Counted from the stretch's first letter, positions 17,691 through 26,978 are shown. The stretch is DNA of 64,000 nucleotides from Candidatus Nitronereus thalassa (GCF_032191465.1 NZ_JAQOUE010000001.1:3294141-3358140); one strand, 5' to 3'. A program made the numbers and translations. Notes: generated by a model not told the origin, from the sequence alone.

Positions 17691-18167
17691 GTGAGAAAAA
17701 AAATCTATAAGAATTCTGTCCGAGTTTTGGGATTCATGATGGTCTTTTCCTTTATATGGACACCTCTGCTCGCGCAGGAATTCGAGCCACTGCGACCAAG
17801 AGTTCCGGTTGAGGAACGGTCCATGGCGAGAAAAATGCTCCCTCCCTTTGGTTCTACAAAGAGAGCAACTCCCAGCATCATTGCTGAGGGGAAAGCTCTG
17901 TACGAAGGAAAAGGGACGTGCATTAGTTGTCATGGCGAGTCTGGATTGGGAGATGGCGAAGTTGGGCGATCACTCAATCCCAGCCCTCGTAACTTTACGA
18001 ACTGCCGATTTCATGCGCGTCGGCGAGATGGGGAATTATTCTGGATTTTGAAAAATGGGAGTCCCGGAACAGGTATGGTTCCAATGATTCCCGTTACGAT
18101 CACGGAAGAGGAAGCCTGGAAAATTCTTGCCTATGAGCGAAGCTTTTGTCGAGACTGGCAACGCTAG
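17691..18167 (+). CDS. small periplasmic monohaem c-type cytochrome (copy 2)
   Basis: This 158 aa protein is a tandem paralogue of the preceding cytochrome. It has a signal peptide at residues 1-29 (VLGFMMVFSFIWTPLLAQ), haem motif CISCH, NFTNCRFHARRRDGELFWIL, the Met of GSPGTGMVPMIP, and LAYERSFC near the end. It starts at GTG 17691 with AGAGGCC about ten bases upstream. There is almost no space for a promoter between the upstream terminator and this start. Expression therefore needs read-through or a promoter overlapping the hairpin. Confidence 0.9.
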   Translation: MRKKIYKNSVRVLGFMMVFSFIWTPLLAQEFEPLRPRVPVEERSMARKMLPPFGSTKRATPSIIAEGKALYEGKGTCISCHGESGLGDGEVGRSLNPSPRNFTNCRFHARRRDGELFWILKNGSPGTGMVPMIPVTITEEEAWKILAYERSFCRDWQR

Positions 18168-18275
18168 TTAAGGGCGTGGGGGGCTTAGATTCCCCCAAAT
18201 AAAATTCGGGGATTGCTTCGGGTTCTCCAGATACCATGTTCCTGTCAATTCTTTCCCATACACCTTTTAATAAAG

Positions 18276-18305
18276 TTGACACCCTGGAATGGCGTTGACT
18301 AGACT
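18276..18305 (+). promoter_or_regulatory. possible promoter of the small basic protein gene
   Basis: TTGACA (18276-18281), an 18-base spacer and TAGACT (18300-18305, four consensus matches) lie about 58 bases before the start at 18364. Confidence 0.4.
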
Positions 18306-18363
18306 CCTGAAGTAGAGGAAATTGTGTATCCCAGGATGGGGCATCATATCTGAGGAGAGATTC

Positions 18364-18570
18364 ATGGGTAAAAAACGAACGATGGAAGAAGATTTAGGAG
18401 TCCTAAAGAAAAAAGTTGCGGAAGGGCGAGGGAAAAGTCAAAACCCAGAAGGCAATGACTCATTGCGGTCGCTGCGCAAACATCTCAAGCGTACGCAACG
18501 AAAAGTTCGATCTCGGGCGGCTCGTATTGCACAGGCTGCCGGGAAAAAGAAAGCGGCCGCGGCTTCTTAA
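18364..18570 (+). CDS. small Lys/Arg-rich protein of unknown function
   Basis: This 68 aa protein is strongly basic, with a helical middle (LRSLRKHLKRTQRKVRSRAA) and an Ala/Lys tail. The ATG at 18364 has GAGGAGAG seven bases upstream, so the longer open frame from 18322 is not used. The composition suggests binding to nucleic acid or ribosomes, but no family is recognised. It lies between the cytochrome pair and a HEAT-repeat gene. Confidence 0.65.
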   Translation: MGKKRTMEEDLGVLKKKVAEGRGKSQNPEGNDSLRSLRKHLKRTQRKVRSRAARIAQAAGKKKAAAAS

Positions 18571-18644
18571 GTCAGTGGAGTGATGCGTTCAAGCTGAGGG
18601 GCTATGTGCCCTGCTCAGAAGTATAGGGAAAGGGGAGTTGTGTT

Positions 18645-19535
18645 ATGAGTGAAGATCTCAAATCTTCTGCCGAAGAACCAGAAGCCGAAAACTCTGAATC
18701 TCTAGGAGCAGAAGAATCAGAGCAGGTGGTCACCGATGACATGGTCGATGAAGTTTCCAGTTCTCTCCTGGATGAGGAAGCGGTGGCATTAGCGGATTCC
18801 GAGACCGCAGAAGGTGCATCGGAAGAGGATGAGGAATTTGAGCTCGAAGAAGAAAAAGTTAAAGATGAGATCGATATCCAGATCGATCTTCTGCATGATT
18901 CCGATTGGGTCGTGCGTCGCGAAGCGGTCATCACCTTGGGTGAGATGGCCGATGAACGTTGTGTTGAGCCGCTCGTTCGGGCTTTGCGAGATGGAGATTG
19001 GCAGGTGCGGGAAGCCGCAGTGGAAGCAGTCGCCGAAGTTGGCCCCCCAGCCGTGGACATGCTGATTCAGTATGTCCGTGATTGGGAATCTCGGAAATAT
19101 GTGCTTCGGGCGTTAGGGAAAATCAATGACGAACGAGTGCTTGATCCTCTCATTTCCTATTTGAAAAGCGATGAATTTAAAGATGACGCCACTCGAGCGC
19201 TCGTTGAACTCGGCAAACCCGCCGTCCCAAAGTTGATTGAAGCGCTCAGCAGCCAAGATGATTTTGTCAAAAAACAAGCCATTTTGGCGTTAGGCGATAT
19301 ACAAGATCCTCAGGCGGTCGATCCCCTCATTGCCGTGCTAACAGACACGGATTGGTTAGTCCGATTGACTGCGGCTTCTTCCTTGGAAAAAATCGGAGAT
19401 CTGCGAGGGCGTGCGGCGATTAAACCATTGATGAAAGATCCCGACATGGTCGTCCGTATGCGGGTGGAACGCATTCTAGCAGCCTGGAAACAAAATCAAC
19501 CCAAAGGTAAGGAGCACGAGCCGGCAAACGCGTAA
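18645..19535 (+). CDS. HEAT-repeat protein with acidic N-terminus
   Basis: In this 296 aa protein, residues 1-85 are very rich in Glu/Ser and probably disordered. About six HEAT/PBS-lyase-like repeats follow, for example LLHDSDWVVRREAVITLGEM, LRDGDWQVREAAVEAVAEVG, ALSSQDDFVKKQAILALGDI and LTDTDWLVRLTAASSLEKIG. Such repeats form a protein-binding alpha-solenoid. No signal peptide or catalytic motif is seen, so it is probably a cytoplasmic scaffold. The start has a GGGGAG-type ribosome site. Confidence 0.88.
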   Translation: MSEDLKSSAEEPEAENSESLGAEESEQVVTDDMVDEVSSSLLDEEAVALADSETAEGASEEDEEFELEEEKVKDEIDIQIDLLHDSDWVVRREAVITLGEMADERCVEPLVRALRDGDWQVREAAVEAVAEVGPPAVDMLIQYVRDWESRKYVLRALGKINDERVLDPLISYLKSDEFKDDATRALVELGKPAVPKLIEALSSQDDFVKKQAILALGDIQDPQAVDPLIAVLTDTDWLVRLTAASSLEKIGDLRGRAAIKPLMKDPDMVVRMRVERILAAWKQNQPKGKEHEPANA

Positions 19536-19640
19536 AAAAGAAACGTTATTCGTGATCGGGAAGGCGTAATGAGTGGATGTAGTTTTCGAAGTTACGACAC
19601 TGTTTTATTTTAGCTTGTTGTTTAAAATTCCTACCTTGTT

Positions 19641-20081
19641 TCACTCTTTTGAAATCAGCGCGTCCAAATCTTTTTGCGCTTCGTCAATTTTCTCCTGAGA
19701 CACGTTCTGGCCGGAAGCTAACGTTTGTTTAATGGCGTTGAGTTTGTCCACGAGCCCGTCGATGACCACCTGGGAAGTTTTCTTTCCCTGGATTTCCACA
19801 GCATTTTTCAAATGGGAGAGAGATTCTCCTAAGGCCTTTGCCGCTTCACCATATTCCCCATCCAAAATTTCTGCTTTTCCATCGAGGAGTCGAGATTTTG
19901 CCTCAAGAAACTCTTGTTTAAGACCAAGTCTTCCTTCCTCTAGACCGACTGTTTTATCGACGACATTTTCCGACAGGGTTCGTATGGTTCGCTTGACCTC
20001 TTCAGGCGGTTGTTGGCCAATGTAATAACCTGCCCAAAATATTCCCCCTAGCAGAAAGACGATTCCGATGAATTTAATCAT
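19641..20081 (-). CDS. membrane-anchored helical protein of unknown function
   Basis: This 146 aa protein has an N-terminal membrane segment (MIKFIGIVFLLGGIFWAGYY). A charged helical region of Lys/Glu/Ala/Leu follows (SRLLDGKAEILDGEYGEAAK, KALGESLSHLKNAVEIQG-like). The ATG at 20081 has GGGAG upstream and is preferred over the longer frame from 20138. I do not recognise the family. It is convergent with the HEAT-repeat gene. Confidence 0.7.
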   Translation of the reverse strand: MIKFIGIVFLLGGIFWAGYYIGQQPPEEVKRTIRTLSENVVDKTVGLEEGRLGLKQEFLEAKSRLLDGKAEILDGEYGEAAKALGESLSHLKNAVEIQGKKTSQVVIDGLVDKLNAIKQTLASGQNVSQEKIDEAQKDLDALISKE

Positions 20082-20193
20082 GTGGTCTCCCAATCCTCTT
20101 CGGGTGTTATAACAATTCCAGAGAATTTTGCCTAGCAAGAGAGTAAAGGCTGGTCTAATGAGAAAGTGATAATGGGTGGTTCGAAACAGAACA

Positions 20194-20224
20194 AAAAAAA
20201 GACCAGCAAAGCTGGCCTTTTTCT
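20194..20224. terminator. bidirectional hairpin terminator
   Basis: A-rich sequence, then AAAGACCAGC-AAA-GCTGGCCTTT, then further Ts. The stem has ten positions with one A-C mismatch. The flanking A tract and T tract allow it to work on both strands. It lies just downstream of the glucan phosphorylase gene on the minus strand. Confidence 0.7.
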
Positions 20225-20265
20225 CACGACAGAGTCGAGGAATGAGGTCTTTTCAATGGTGTTGG

Positions 20266-22437
20266 TTAGCGTACCCTTTCCAATGAAGGTTCGGCATGTG
20301 TTCGGGTATGATCCACAATATAAAATTGTTGGACATAATCTTTCAGCATGCGTCGGGCACTGAATCGTGGAGCATTAGTCCGAATAGCATTTTTCACAAT
20401 CTTCACCCATCCGTGCGGAATGCCGTCCTGGTCCCGTTGATAGTACAAAGGAATCACTTCTTTTTCGAGAAGGTGCAAGAGGGATTCGGCATCGTGCTGA
20501 TCCTGGGCGGTTTCTTCCAATCCCTCGGTGGCCTGTGGAAAGGCCCATCCATTGGAACCGTCATAGCCTTCCTTCCACCACCCGTCGAGGACACTTAAAT
20601 TCGGGACCCCGTTGAGGGCGGCTTTTTGTCCACTGGTACCACTGGCTTCGAGTGGTGGACGGGGATTATTCAACCACACATCCACACCTTGTACCAAAAA
20701 CTTAGCCACATGCATGTCGTAATCTTCGAGGAAGGTGATATGCCCGCCGAACCCATGTTGTTTGGCAAATTGATACACTTCATGGATGAGTTCTTGCCCT
20801 GGCTTGTCGGCTGGATGAGCTTTCCCTGCAAAGATAAATTGGACGGGTTGCCAAGGGTTTTGCAAAAGGGCTTTGAGGCGATCAGGATAATAAAAAAGAA
20901 GGTTAGCCCGTTTATAGGTCGCAAATCGTCGTCCAAAACCAATGGTGAGGGCGTAGGGATTGAGTAGCGCGCCTCCCGCAAGGACTTGTTGCGCTTCTAA
21001 TCGGCCATGAGTCCATCCATGTTGGATTCGTTGTCGAATAAAGCCTAGCAATTTCCGTTTCAAAAATTTTCGGACTTCCCACAATTCGTGATCAGGAATA
21101 TCCAGGACGCGATGCCAGAGGGCGGACTCATCGGATTGATCCTGCCAATTGGGCCCTAAATATTTTGAGTAGAGGTGGCTCATTTCCGGAGCAATCCATG
21201 TAGGGACGTGGACGCCGTTGGTAACAAAATGAATTGGCACTTGGGCTTCCTGACGATCGGGCCACATGCTCTGCCACATGGACCGCGACACGCGCCCATG
21301 TTCTTCGCTCACGCCGTTCACGCTTTCAGATAACCGGATGGCAAGTGCGGTCATATGGAATTGGCCAGGATGTTCTTGCGGATGTTGGCCCAATGCGAAA
21401 AATTCCTCACGGCTCAATCCCATGTCCGTCCAATAGGAAGAAAAGTGTTGATTGATGAGGTCTTCAGAAAAGACATCGTGTCCGGCAGGAACAGGAGTGT
21501 GGGTCGTAAATAAGGAACTGGCGCGAATCTGTGATATGGCGTCCGAGTAGGATACTCCTTGCTGGAGTAACTCACGCATGCGTTCCAGATTGAGAAAGGC
21601 CGCATGCCCTTCATTGGCATGCCACATGCGCGGCTGAATTCCCAGCGACCGGAGTGCGCGAACACCGCCAATGCCCAGCAGTACTTCCTGGCATAACCGG
21701 GTTCGTTGGTCGCCACCGTACAGGCGAGCCGAAAGCGTTCGATCGTCTGGTTGATTGTCTTCCACATCCGTATCCAATAAATAAAGCAGGATCCGACCGA
21801 CTTGAATAAACCAAATCAAGCAATGAACCGGGCGATTTCCCAATTGGACGGTGATTTGGCATTGCTTCCCTGTCGGAAGCATCGCCGGTTGAATGGCCGA
21901 AGAGGTTCGATCAAACCGTTCATTGACGGCCTGTTGCCATCCATCCGGCCCAATCACTTGTCGGAAATAAGCTTGAGAATACATGAAACTGACGCCCACT
22001 AGGGGAATGCCTAAATCACTGGCTTCTTTCAAATGATCTCCGGCCAATACACCAAGACCTCCACTATAAATAGGGATAGAATTATGCAACCCGAATTCTG
22101 CGGAAAAATAGCCAATGGACGCTTTCGCTACCTGAGGGAAATTCGTCCCAAACCAATGGTCGGTTTTCGTCATATAGTCATCATAGGCTTTGACTGCCGC
22201 TTGGTATTGTCGGGTAAAGATAATGTCTTGGGATAGGCTGGCGAGGCGTTCAGGTTTGACTTCTTGAAGCAGTTTCACCGGATTGTGGTGCGTTTGTCGC
22301 CATACGGTTTGATCAAGATTCTCAAAGACTTGGCGTACAACCGGCGTCCAACTCCACCAGACGTTCATGGAAAGTTCATGTAATCTGGGAAATGGTGAAT
22401 TATGGTTGGTTGAGTCTTGTTGTGCCGAATTGTGCAT
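20266..22437 (-). CDS. glgP: alpha-glucan (glycogen/maltodextrin) phosphorylase
   Basis: This 723 aa PLP-dependent GT35 enzyme releases glucose-1-phosphate from alpha-1,4-glucans. Visible family features are YFSAEFGLHNSIPIYSGGLG and VLAGDHLKEASDLGIPLVGV near residues 105-140, WHANEGHAAFLNLERM, FTTHTPVPAGHDVF, and FVTNGVHVPTWIAPEM. NPRPPLEASGTSGQKAALNG is also present, where Lys would bind PLP. It belongs to the shorter 'more P-ylases' type, not the ~820 aa animal-like type. The ATG at 22437 has GGAG upstream; an in-frame start at 22485 is less likely. Confidence 0.93.
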   Translation of the reverse strand: MHNSAQQDSTNHNSPFPRLHELSMNVWWSWTPVVRQVFENLDQTVWRQTHHNPVKLLQEVKPERLASLSQDIIFTRQYQAAVKAYDDYMTKTDHWFGTNFPQVAKASIGYFSAEFGLHNSIPIYSGGLGVLAGDHLKEASDLGIPLVGVSFMYSQAYFRQVIGPDGWQQAVNERFDRTSSAIQPAMLPTGKQCQITVQLGNRPVHCLIWFIQVGRILLYLLDTDVEDNQPDDRTLSARLYGGDQRTRLCQEVLLGIGGVRALRSLGIQPRMWHANEGHAAFLNLERMRELLQQGVSYSDAISQIRASSLFTTHTPVPAGHDVFSEDLINQHFSSYWTDMGLSREEFFALGQHPQEHPGQFHMTALAIRLSESVNGVSEEHGRVSRSMWQSMWPDRQEAQVPIHFVTNGVHVPTWIAPEMSHLYSKYLGPNWQDQSDESALWHRVLDIPDHELWEVRKFLKRKLLGFIRQRIQHGWTHGRLEAQQVLAGGALLNPYALTIGFGRRFATYKRANLLFYYPDRLKALLQNPWQPVQFIFAGKAHPADKPGQELIHEVYQFAKQHGFGGHITFLEDYDMHVAKFLVQGVDVWLNNPRPPLEASGTSGQKAALNGVPNLSVLDGWWKEGYDGSNGWAFPQATEGLEETAQDQHDAESLLHLLEKEVIPLYYQRDQDGIPHGWVKIVKNAIRTNAPRFSARRMLKDYVQQFYIVDHTRTHAEPSLERVR

Positions 22438-22519
22438 AGGTAATCTCCGGTTCCAAAGTGGTTCGGTACAAGAAGTTCGGTACAATCCCAGGGAGACTTA
22501 AGGTGGGAAAGAGAGCCGA

Positions 22520-23365
22520 TCAGGCATGGCCGGTCGGTTGGGTAGATTCTTGGGAAAGCCTAGAGGAGAGTATGGCAAATCGGTCGCCAAGGATCTGTGA
22601 GACCCGGTTCAAATGGGTGGTGAGTTCTTTAAGTTGGTCAGGGTGTAGATCACGTCGAAATTGGGGAAAAAATCCCCAGCGGGTTTCGAATTCTTCCCCG
22701 GATATACTCGAGACCACGCTAATAAGTTTAATCGCTTGAGGACCAGCTTCTTTGGGTTCTGATGGGACGGGCTCTGCAGCCGGTTCTGCCGGAGAAGACG
22801 AGGAAGCCGCAAGATCCGCCTCGTTCTTGCCTTCAAACAGGGCCTGCATGGCCGGAATAATAGCACTGGTGCATAGGGTGGAAGCGGAAATAATCGCCTG
22901 GTTGTTGCTCGCGCCCGCCCGTCCGGCGACCCGTTCGGCCGCATGCTGGAAAAAGGCATTCCGTTCCTTGGTGTCTTCCGAGAACACGAACTTGTGCTTC
23001 TCGTAGATCGTTCGACTTTCTCCCACGGCTTGGCCGATGGATAAAATCACTTCTTGGTCGTCAATTTCAGAGGAACTCATGGAGGGGGCCAGTAAGTTCG
23101 TGAGGCGATCGCTGACCTGATCCTCAAGGCTGTTCATGAACTCAGGTTGTTGTTGAATGGGGATGTAAAAGGCCGAAATCCGGTCGGCAAGGTTAAACAT
23201 CACCTTGATGAATTCCAGATAAATTTCCCATTCTTGCTCGCGCGTAAATTTTGTGGAAACGGCTTGATCACTCCGTTTGATGAGAGTAACCGATTCACGG
23301 GCGACGCTAAGCATGGTATTAGCGAGGTCCTCAAGAATTTTTCCGTATTCGTTCTTAATGTCCAT
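22520..23365 (-). CDS. helical protein of unknown function
   Basis: This 281 aa soluble protein has a mostly alpha-helical N-terminal two thirds, with an Ala/Gly segment (AAERVAGRAGASNNQAIISA). A Pro/Ala/Glu linker follows near 195-215 and then a C-terminal part (LHPDQLKELTTHLNRVSQIL). No signal peptide or motif is recognised. It is transcribed toward the phosphorylase gene and divergently from the helicase gene. Function is unknown. Confidence 0.7.
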   Translation of the reverse strand: MDIKNEYGKILEDLANTMLSVARESVTLIKRSDQAVSTKFTREQEWEIYLEFIKVMFNLADRISAFYIPIQQQPEFMNSLEDQVSDRLTNLLAPSMSSSEIDDQEVILSIGQAVGESRTIYEKHKFVFSEDTKERNAFFQHAAERVAGRAGASNNQAIISASTLCTSAIIPAMQALFEGKNEADLAASSSSPAEPAAEPVPSEPKEAGPQAIKLISVVSSISGEEFETRWGFFPQFRRDLHPDQLKELTTHLNRVSQILGDRFAILSSRLSQESTQPTGHA

Positions 23366-23566
23366 CAGTCAATCGTCCCGAATGAGTAAACATCATTATA
23401 AACAAATGCGGAAAAGGCTTCGCAAGTTCGCAGAAGGAGATTGGCGAAAACACTGATGAATCCGGGTCGGTCGTTGCGCGCCCCTAGTCTGTTTGCTATA
23501 CACGGCGAGGTTATGGGAAGGTAGATCCTTCTCAATGTACCTTCCGAATTTTTCAAATTTTCTCTC

Positions 23567-25582
23567 ATGGATACCCTGAAGCCTGATCCCAAAGTCTACG
23601 TGCTCAAACGGTCGAGTGCCGACACACCGATTCGCCCCCTCTCCCGAGACTATGCCCAGGAATTGAATCCCCAACAACTCGCTGCCGTGGAGGTGGTCAA
23701 CGGGCCGTCGTTGGTGATTGCCGGGGCGGGAAGTGGAAAGACCCGCGTGTTGGTCTATCGCGTCGCTCGGTTGATTGACATGGGCGTGGATCCGTCCTCG
23801 ATTCTCCTGCTGACCTTTACCCGAAAAGCCGCACAAGAAATGTTGGGGCGCGTGGGCATGCTCATCGGTCCGCAAAGTGATCGCGTCATGGGCGGGACCT
23901 TTCACTCCGTGGCCAATATCCTTCTCCGGCGGTTTGGCCGGACGATTGGATTGGAACCGGGATTCACCATTTTGGATCGTGGAGATTCCGAAGACCTGGT
24001 GGGTCTGGTGCGTGGGCAAATTGGCCTGGTGGAAACCAACAAACGCTTTCCACGAAAACGAACCATTGTCGATATGTTCAGCAAATGTTCGAATACCCTC
24101 CAACCCTTGGATAATGTTCTGCTCAATGAATATAGCCACTTTGGCGACTTTCTCGACAATCTCACGAAACTGCAAGAGGGGTATAATTCGACCAAGCGTC
24201 AACGGCAGTTAGTCGATTACGACGACCTGTTGCTTCGTCTTCGGGAATTGCTCATCGCAGATGAATCCGCCAGACGAATGATTTCCGAAACCTATCGCTA
24301 CATTTTGGTAGATGAGTATCAAGACACCAACCGGTTGCAAGCCGAGGTTGTCCGAAACCTCGCCGCTACCCATGACAACGTGATGGTGGTCGGCGATGAC
24401 TCGCAATCCATCTATGCGTTCCGGGGGGCCACGTTCCGGAATATCATGGAATTTCCCACGCTGTTTCCCGGTACCCAGATCTTCAAACTCGAAGAAAATT
24501 ATCGTAGCACGCAGTCGGTCCTGGGGTTGGCCAATGCCGTCATCGAAGGAGCCACGGAAAAATACAGTAAAACCCTGTTCACGAACAAAGAGGGGGGCGA
24601 GCGGCCAGCCTTGGTGCAGGCCATGGGGGAAAACCCGCAATCCCGGTTCGTGGCGCAAAAGATTCTGGAGTTGCGGGAAGAAGGGGTACCGCTGAGTGAC
24701 ATGGCCGTGCTGTTTCGGTCGAGCTTTCATGCGTTTGATTTGGAAGTGGAACTAACCAAGCGGGATGTGCCGTTTATTAAACGAGGCGGGTTCAAGTTTA
24801 TCGAAACCGCGCATGTCAAAGACTTACTCGCCCATCTGCGAGTCATTCACAATCCGCTAGACAGCGTGAGTTGGAATCGCTTACTCCTGTTAATCGAAGG
24901 CGTGGGACCGAAAAAAGCCAAGGATTTGGTGGCTCAATTGGTGGCCACGGACACGCCCAGTGCCGTATTGCGGGAAGGGTCGGGACGATCGGCCTTTGGC
25001 TTGCGCAATTTAGCGGCAGCGTTGGATGCCGTAGGCCATGCTGATGACGGGTCCCCGCCGGATCAAATCAACCAAGTGCTGGAATATTATTTCCCGATTT
25101 TGAAAGATCAGTACGACGACTATCCCAAGCGCATCCGGGATTTAGAACATTTGCAGGGGATGGCGGAGCGTTATCACAGCCTAGAAGAGTTTTTGGCGGA
25201 CCTCACACTGGAGCCACCGGATGAAAGCGTCTTGGATGTGGACGCCCCCGATCGGGATGATGAACGGCTGGTATTATCCACGATTCATTCCGCCAAGGGG
25301 CTGGAATGGCGAAGCGTGTTTGTCATTTGGCTGGTGGATGGACGGTTTCCCTCCTCTTATTCATTTACCAGCGATGAAGAATTGGAGGAAGAACGTCGGC
25401 TGCTGTATGTGGCGGTGACTCGGGCCAAACAACATCTCTACCTCACCTTTCCGGTCAACGTGTATGATAAAGCGACAGGGTCGATCCTGTCCAAGCCCTC
25501 GAGGTTTTTGGATGACGTGTCTACGGATCTCGTGGATGCCTGGAGTGTGGTCGATGAAGGCGAGCCATATCACTGGGGGTAA
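23567..25582 (+). CDS. UvrD/PcrA/Rep-family superfamily 1A DNA helicase
   Basis: This 671 aa ATP-dependent 3'-5' DNA helicase has LNPQQLAAVEVV (Q motif) and the Walker A GAGSGKTRVLVYR near 53. The later motifs are LLLTFTRKAAQEM (Ia), YRYILVDEYQDTNRLQ (II), VVGDDSQSIYAFRGA (III), LEENYRSTQSVL (IV), LSTIHSAKGLEWRSVFV (V) and ERRLLYVAVTRAKQHLYL (VI). All helicase motifs are intact. It is slightly shorter than E. coli UvrD. No strong ribosome site is visible before ATG 23567. The HExxH-protein gene follows within ten bases. Confidence 0.95.
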   Translation: MDTLKPDPKVYVLKRSSADTPIRPLSRDYAQELNPQQLAAVEVVNGPSLVIAGAGSGKTRVLVYRVARLIDMGVDPSSILLLTFTRKAAQEMLGRVGMLIGPQSDRVMGGTFHSVANILLRRFGRTIGLEPGFTILDRGDSEDLVGLVRGQIGLVETNKRFPRKRTIVDMFSKCSNTLQPLDNVLLNEYSHFGDFLDNLTKLQEGYNSTKRQRQLVDYDDLLLRLRELLIADESARRMISETYRYILVDEYQDTNRLQAEVVRNLAATHDNVMVVGDDSQSIYAFRGATFRNIMEFPTLFPGTQIFKLEENYRSTQSVLGLANAVIEGATEKYSKTLFTNKEGGERPALVQAMGENPQSRFVAQKILELREEGVPLSDMAVLFRSSFHAFDLEVELTKRDVPFIKRGGFKFIETAHVKDLLAHLRVIHNPLDSVSWNRLLLLIEGVGPKKAKDLVAQLVATDTPSAVLREGSGRSAFGLRNLAAALDAVGHADDGSPPDQINQVLEYYFPILKDQYDDYPKRIRDLEHLQGMAERYHSLEEFLADLTLEPPDESVLDVDAPDRDDERLVLSTIHSAKGLEWRSVFVIWLVDGRFPSSYSFTSDEELEEERRLLYVAVTRAKQHLYLTFPVNVYDKATGSILSKPSRFLDDVSTDLVDAWSVVDEGEPYHWG

Positions 25583-25591
25583 CAGAACGTG

Positions 25592-26485
25592 ATGCAGGGA
25601 ACATTGAAATGGGTCTTGGGAATTCTCTTGCTGGGCCTGATGTTGGGCATGGCGCGGTTTGCGCAAAGCGCGGAACCCCCCCATGTGGCGTCCGAGGTGT
25701 GGTCGAATTTAATCAAAGAAGCCGAAGGGCTGGGCCTTCCTACCCAATTTCTTAAAGAAATCGAACCAAATTTTGTGACCGTCGTCTTCGAAGACCTTCG
25801 CACCTATGCCGCGGAGTATCATCCCGAAGATCACCGGATGATCCTCAACATGCGGCTGTCCTTCAATAGCGCGGGCGGGGTGCTGAAATCGCTGGATGGC
25901 ATGACGCATCACGATGTCAGCCTGCTGTATCACGAACTGTTGCATGCGTATTTGGATTACCTGTTCAATGGTCCGGGGCCTGCGGGGTTAAGTGCCAATG
26001 CCAATCGGGTGTTGAATTTTGCCAATGAACAGTTGCGGTGCCATTATCGATTCGTGCGGATCAATCCCGTGCGGCAACGACGAGACGCCACGGAAATGCG
26101 GTTTTTGTCGAAAGAAGATGCCTGGGAAGTGCTCAACGAAACCTGGGCCGTGTTCGTAGGATGGCAGATCTGGACGAAATTGGAACAACATCGCGATGTC
26201 GCCGGGATGGGGATGTGGACAGACCCGTTAATGGAAGATTGGGCCACGCGCCTGGCCGCAGCGAATAAAAGTGGCGAGTTGCTCGGGTATTACGAGCCCG
26301 ATGATCCCGAGGAACGAGCCGTGGCCCGCAAACGCTTCATTGCCCCATCCCATGGGCTCAAGTCCGAAGGCGCCAAGCTCTTACTCGAAGTCGTGCTGGA
26401 AGAACCGAAAAATGTAGTGTACGAAGGCGGCTTCGTCATCAAAGAAACGCAGGATACATCCCAAGAGAAACTCCCGTGTGATTAA
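25592..26485 (+). CDS. secreted protein with HExxH metallopeptidase-like motif
   Basis: This protein of about 297 aa has a signal peptide at residues 1-27 (WVLGILLLGLMLGMARFAQS). The notable motif is SLLYHELLHAYLDYLF near residue 115, where HELLH fits a zinc-protease HExxH. A downstream EDAWEVLNETWAVFVGWQIW could supply the third ligand (Glu). The rest matches nothing I know. The start is GTG 25589 or the adjacent ATG 25592. Position seven to ten bases after the helicase stop suggests co-transcription, although the functions look unrelated. Protease activity is inferred from one motif. Confidence 0.75.
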   Translation: MQGTLKWVLGILLLGLMLGMARFAQSAEPPHVASEVWSNLIKEAEGLGLPTQFLKEIEPNFVTVVFEDLRTYAAEYHPEDHRMILNMRLSFNSAGGVLKSLDGMTHHDVSLLYHELLHAYLDYLFNGPGPAGLSANANRVLNFANEQLRCHYRFVRINPVRQRRDATEMRFLSKEDAWEVLNETWAVFVGWQIWTKLEQHRDVAGMGMWTDPLMEDWATRLAAANKSGELLGYYEPDDPEERAVARKRFIAPSHGLKSEGAKLLLEVVLEEPKNVVYEGGFVIKETQDTSQEKLPCD

Positions 26486-26520
26486 TAATCCCTATCCTGA
26501 GTTTCTCATTTTTTCTTTTT

Positions 26521-26657
26521 AGCAAAGGGGGAAAAGGGGGATTTGAATAACCGGCAATATGAAAATGTTCATGGTAAATCGGGGAACTTCCTAATCCCCC
26601 TCCTTTGTAAGGAGGGCCAAGGGGAGGTAGAATCTTTCCGTATTTTTGGAAAGATTC
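26521..26657. repeat. intergenic palindromic repeat cluster
   Basis: GGGGGATT (26536-26543) and AATCCCCC (26593-26600) form an inverted pair. A hairpin CCCTCCTT-TGT-AAGGAGGG spans 26598-26616, and a second perfect hairpin GAATCTTTCC-8 nt-GGAAAGATTC spans 26630-26657. No T tract follows, so these are not ordinary terminators. The layout looks like a small dispersed palindromic element next to the tRNA genes. Confidence 0.5.
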
Positions 26658-26765
26658 TCCAACTTTCTCGATGGGACCATCAGAACCTAGACAACGGCAA
26701 TCCAAAGATGCTAGCGTCGAGCCAGGCGTTTGGCGGTTGAAAAACAGCGAATGATGTGAGAGAAC

Positions 26766-26841
26766 GCGCCTGTAGCTCAGTGGATAGAGCACTGGCCTCC
26801 GGAGCCAGGTGCCGCAGGTTCAAATCCTGCCAGGCGCACCA
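26766..26841 (+). tRNA. tRNA-Arg (anticodon CCG)
   Basis: This is a 76-base cloverleaf. The acceptor stem GCGCCTG pairs with CAGGCGC, the anticodon arm is CTGGC-CTCCGGA-GCCAG with anticodon CCG, the T-loop is GGTTCAAATCC, and CCA is encoded. Confidence 0.96.
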
Positions 26842-26902
26842 TAAATGAATTGACGAAATACGAGATACGCTTCACGAAATACCATCAGTTTCCACTTTGG
26901 GT

Positions 26903-26978
<76 letters not shown>

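Noticed and set aside
18190..18225. GGGGG...CCCCC inverted repeat after the second cytochrome
   Set aside because: The stem is short, the loop is large, and there is no T tract, so it was not called a terminator.
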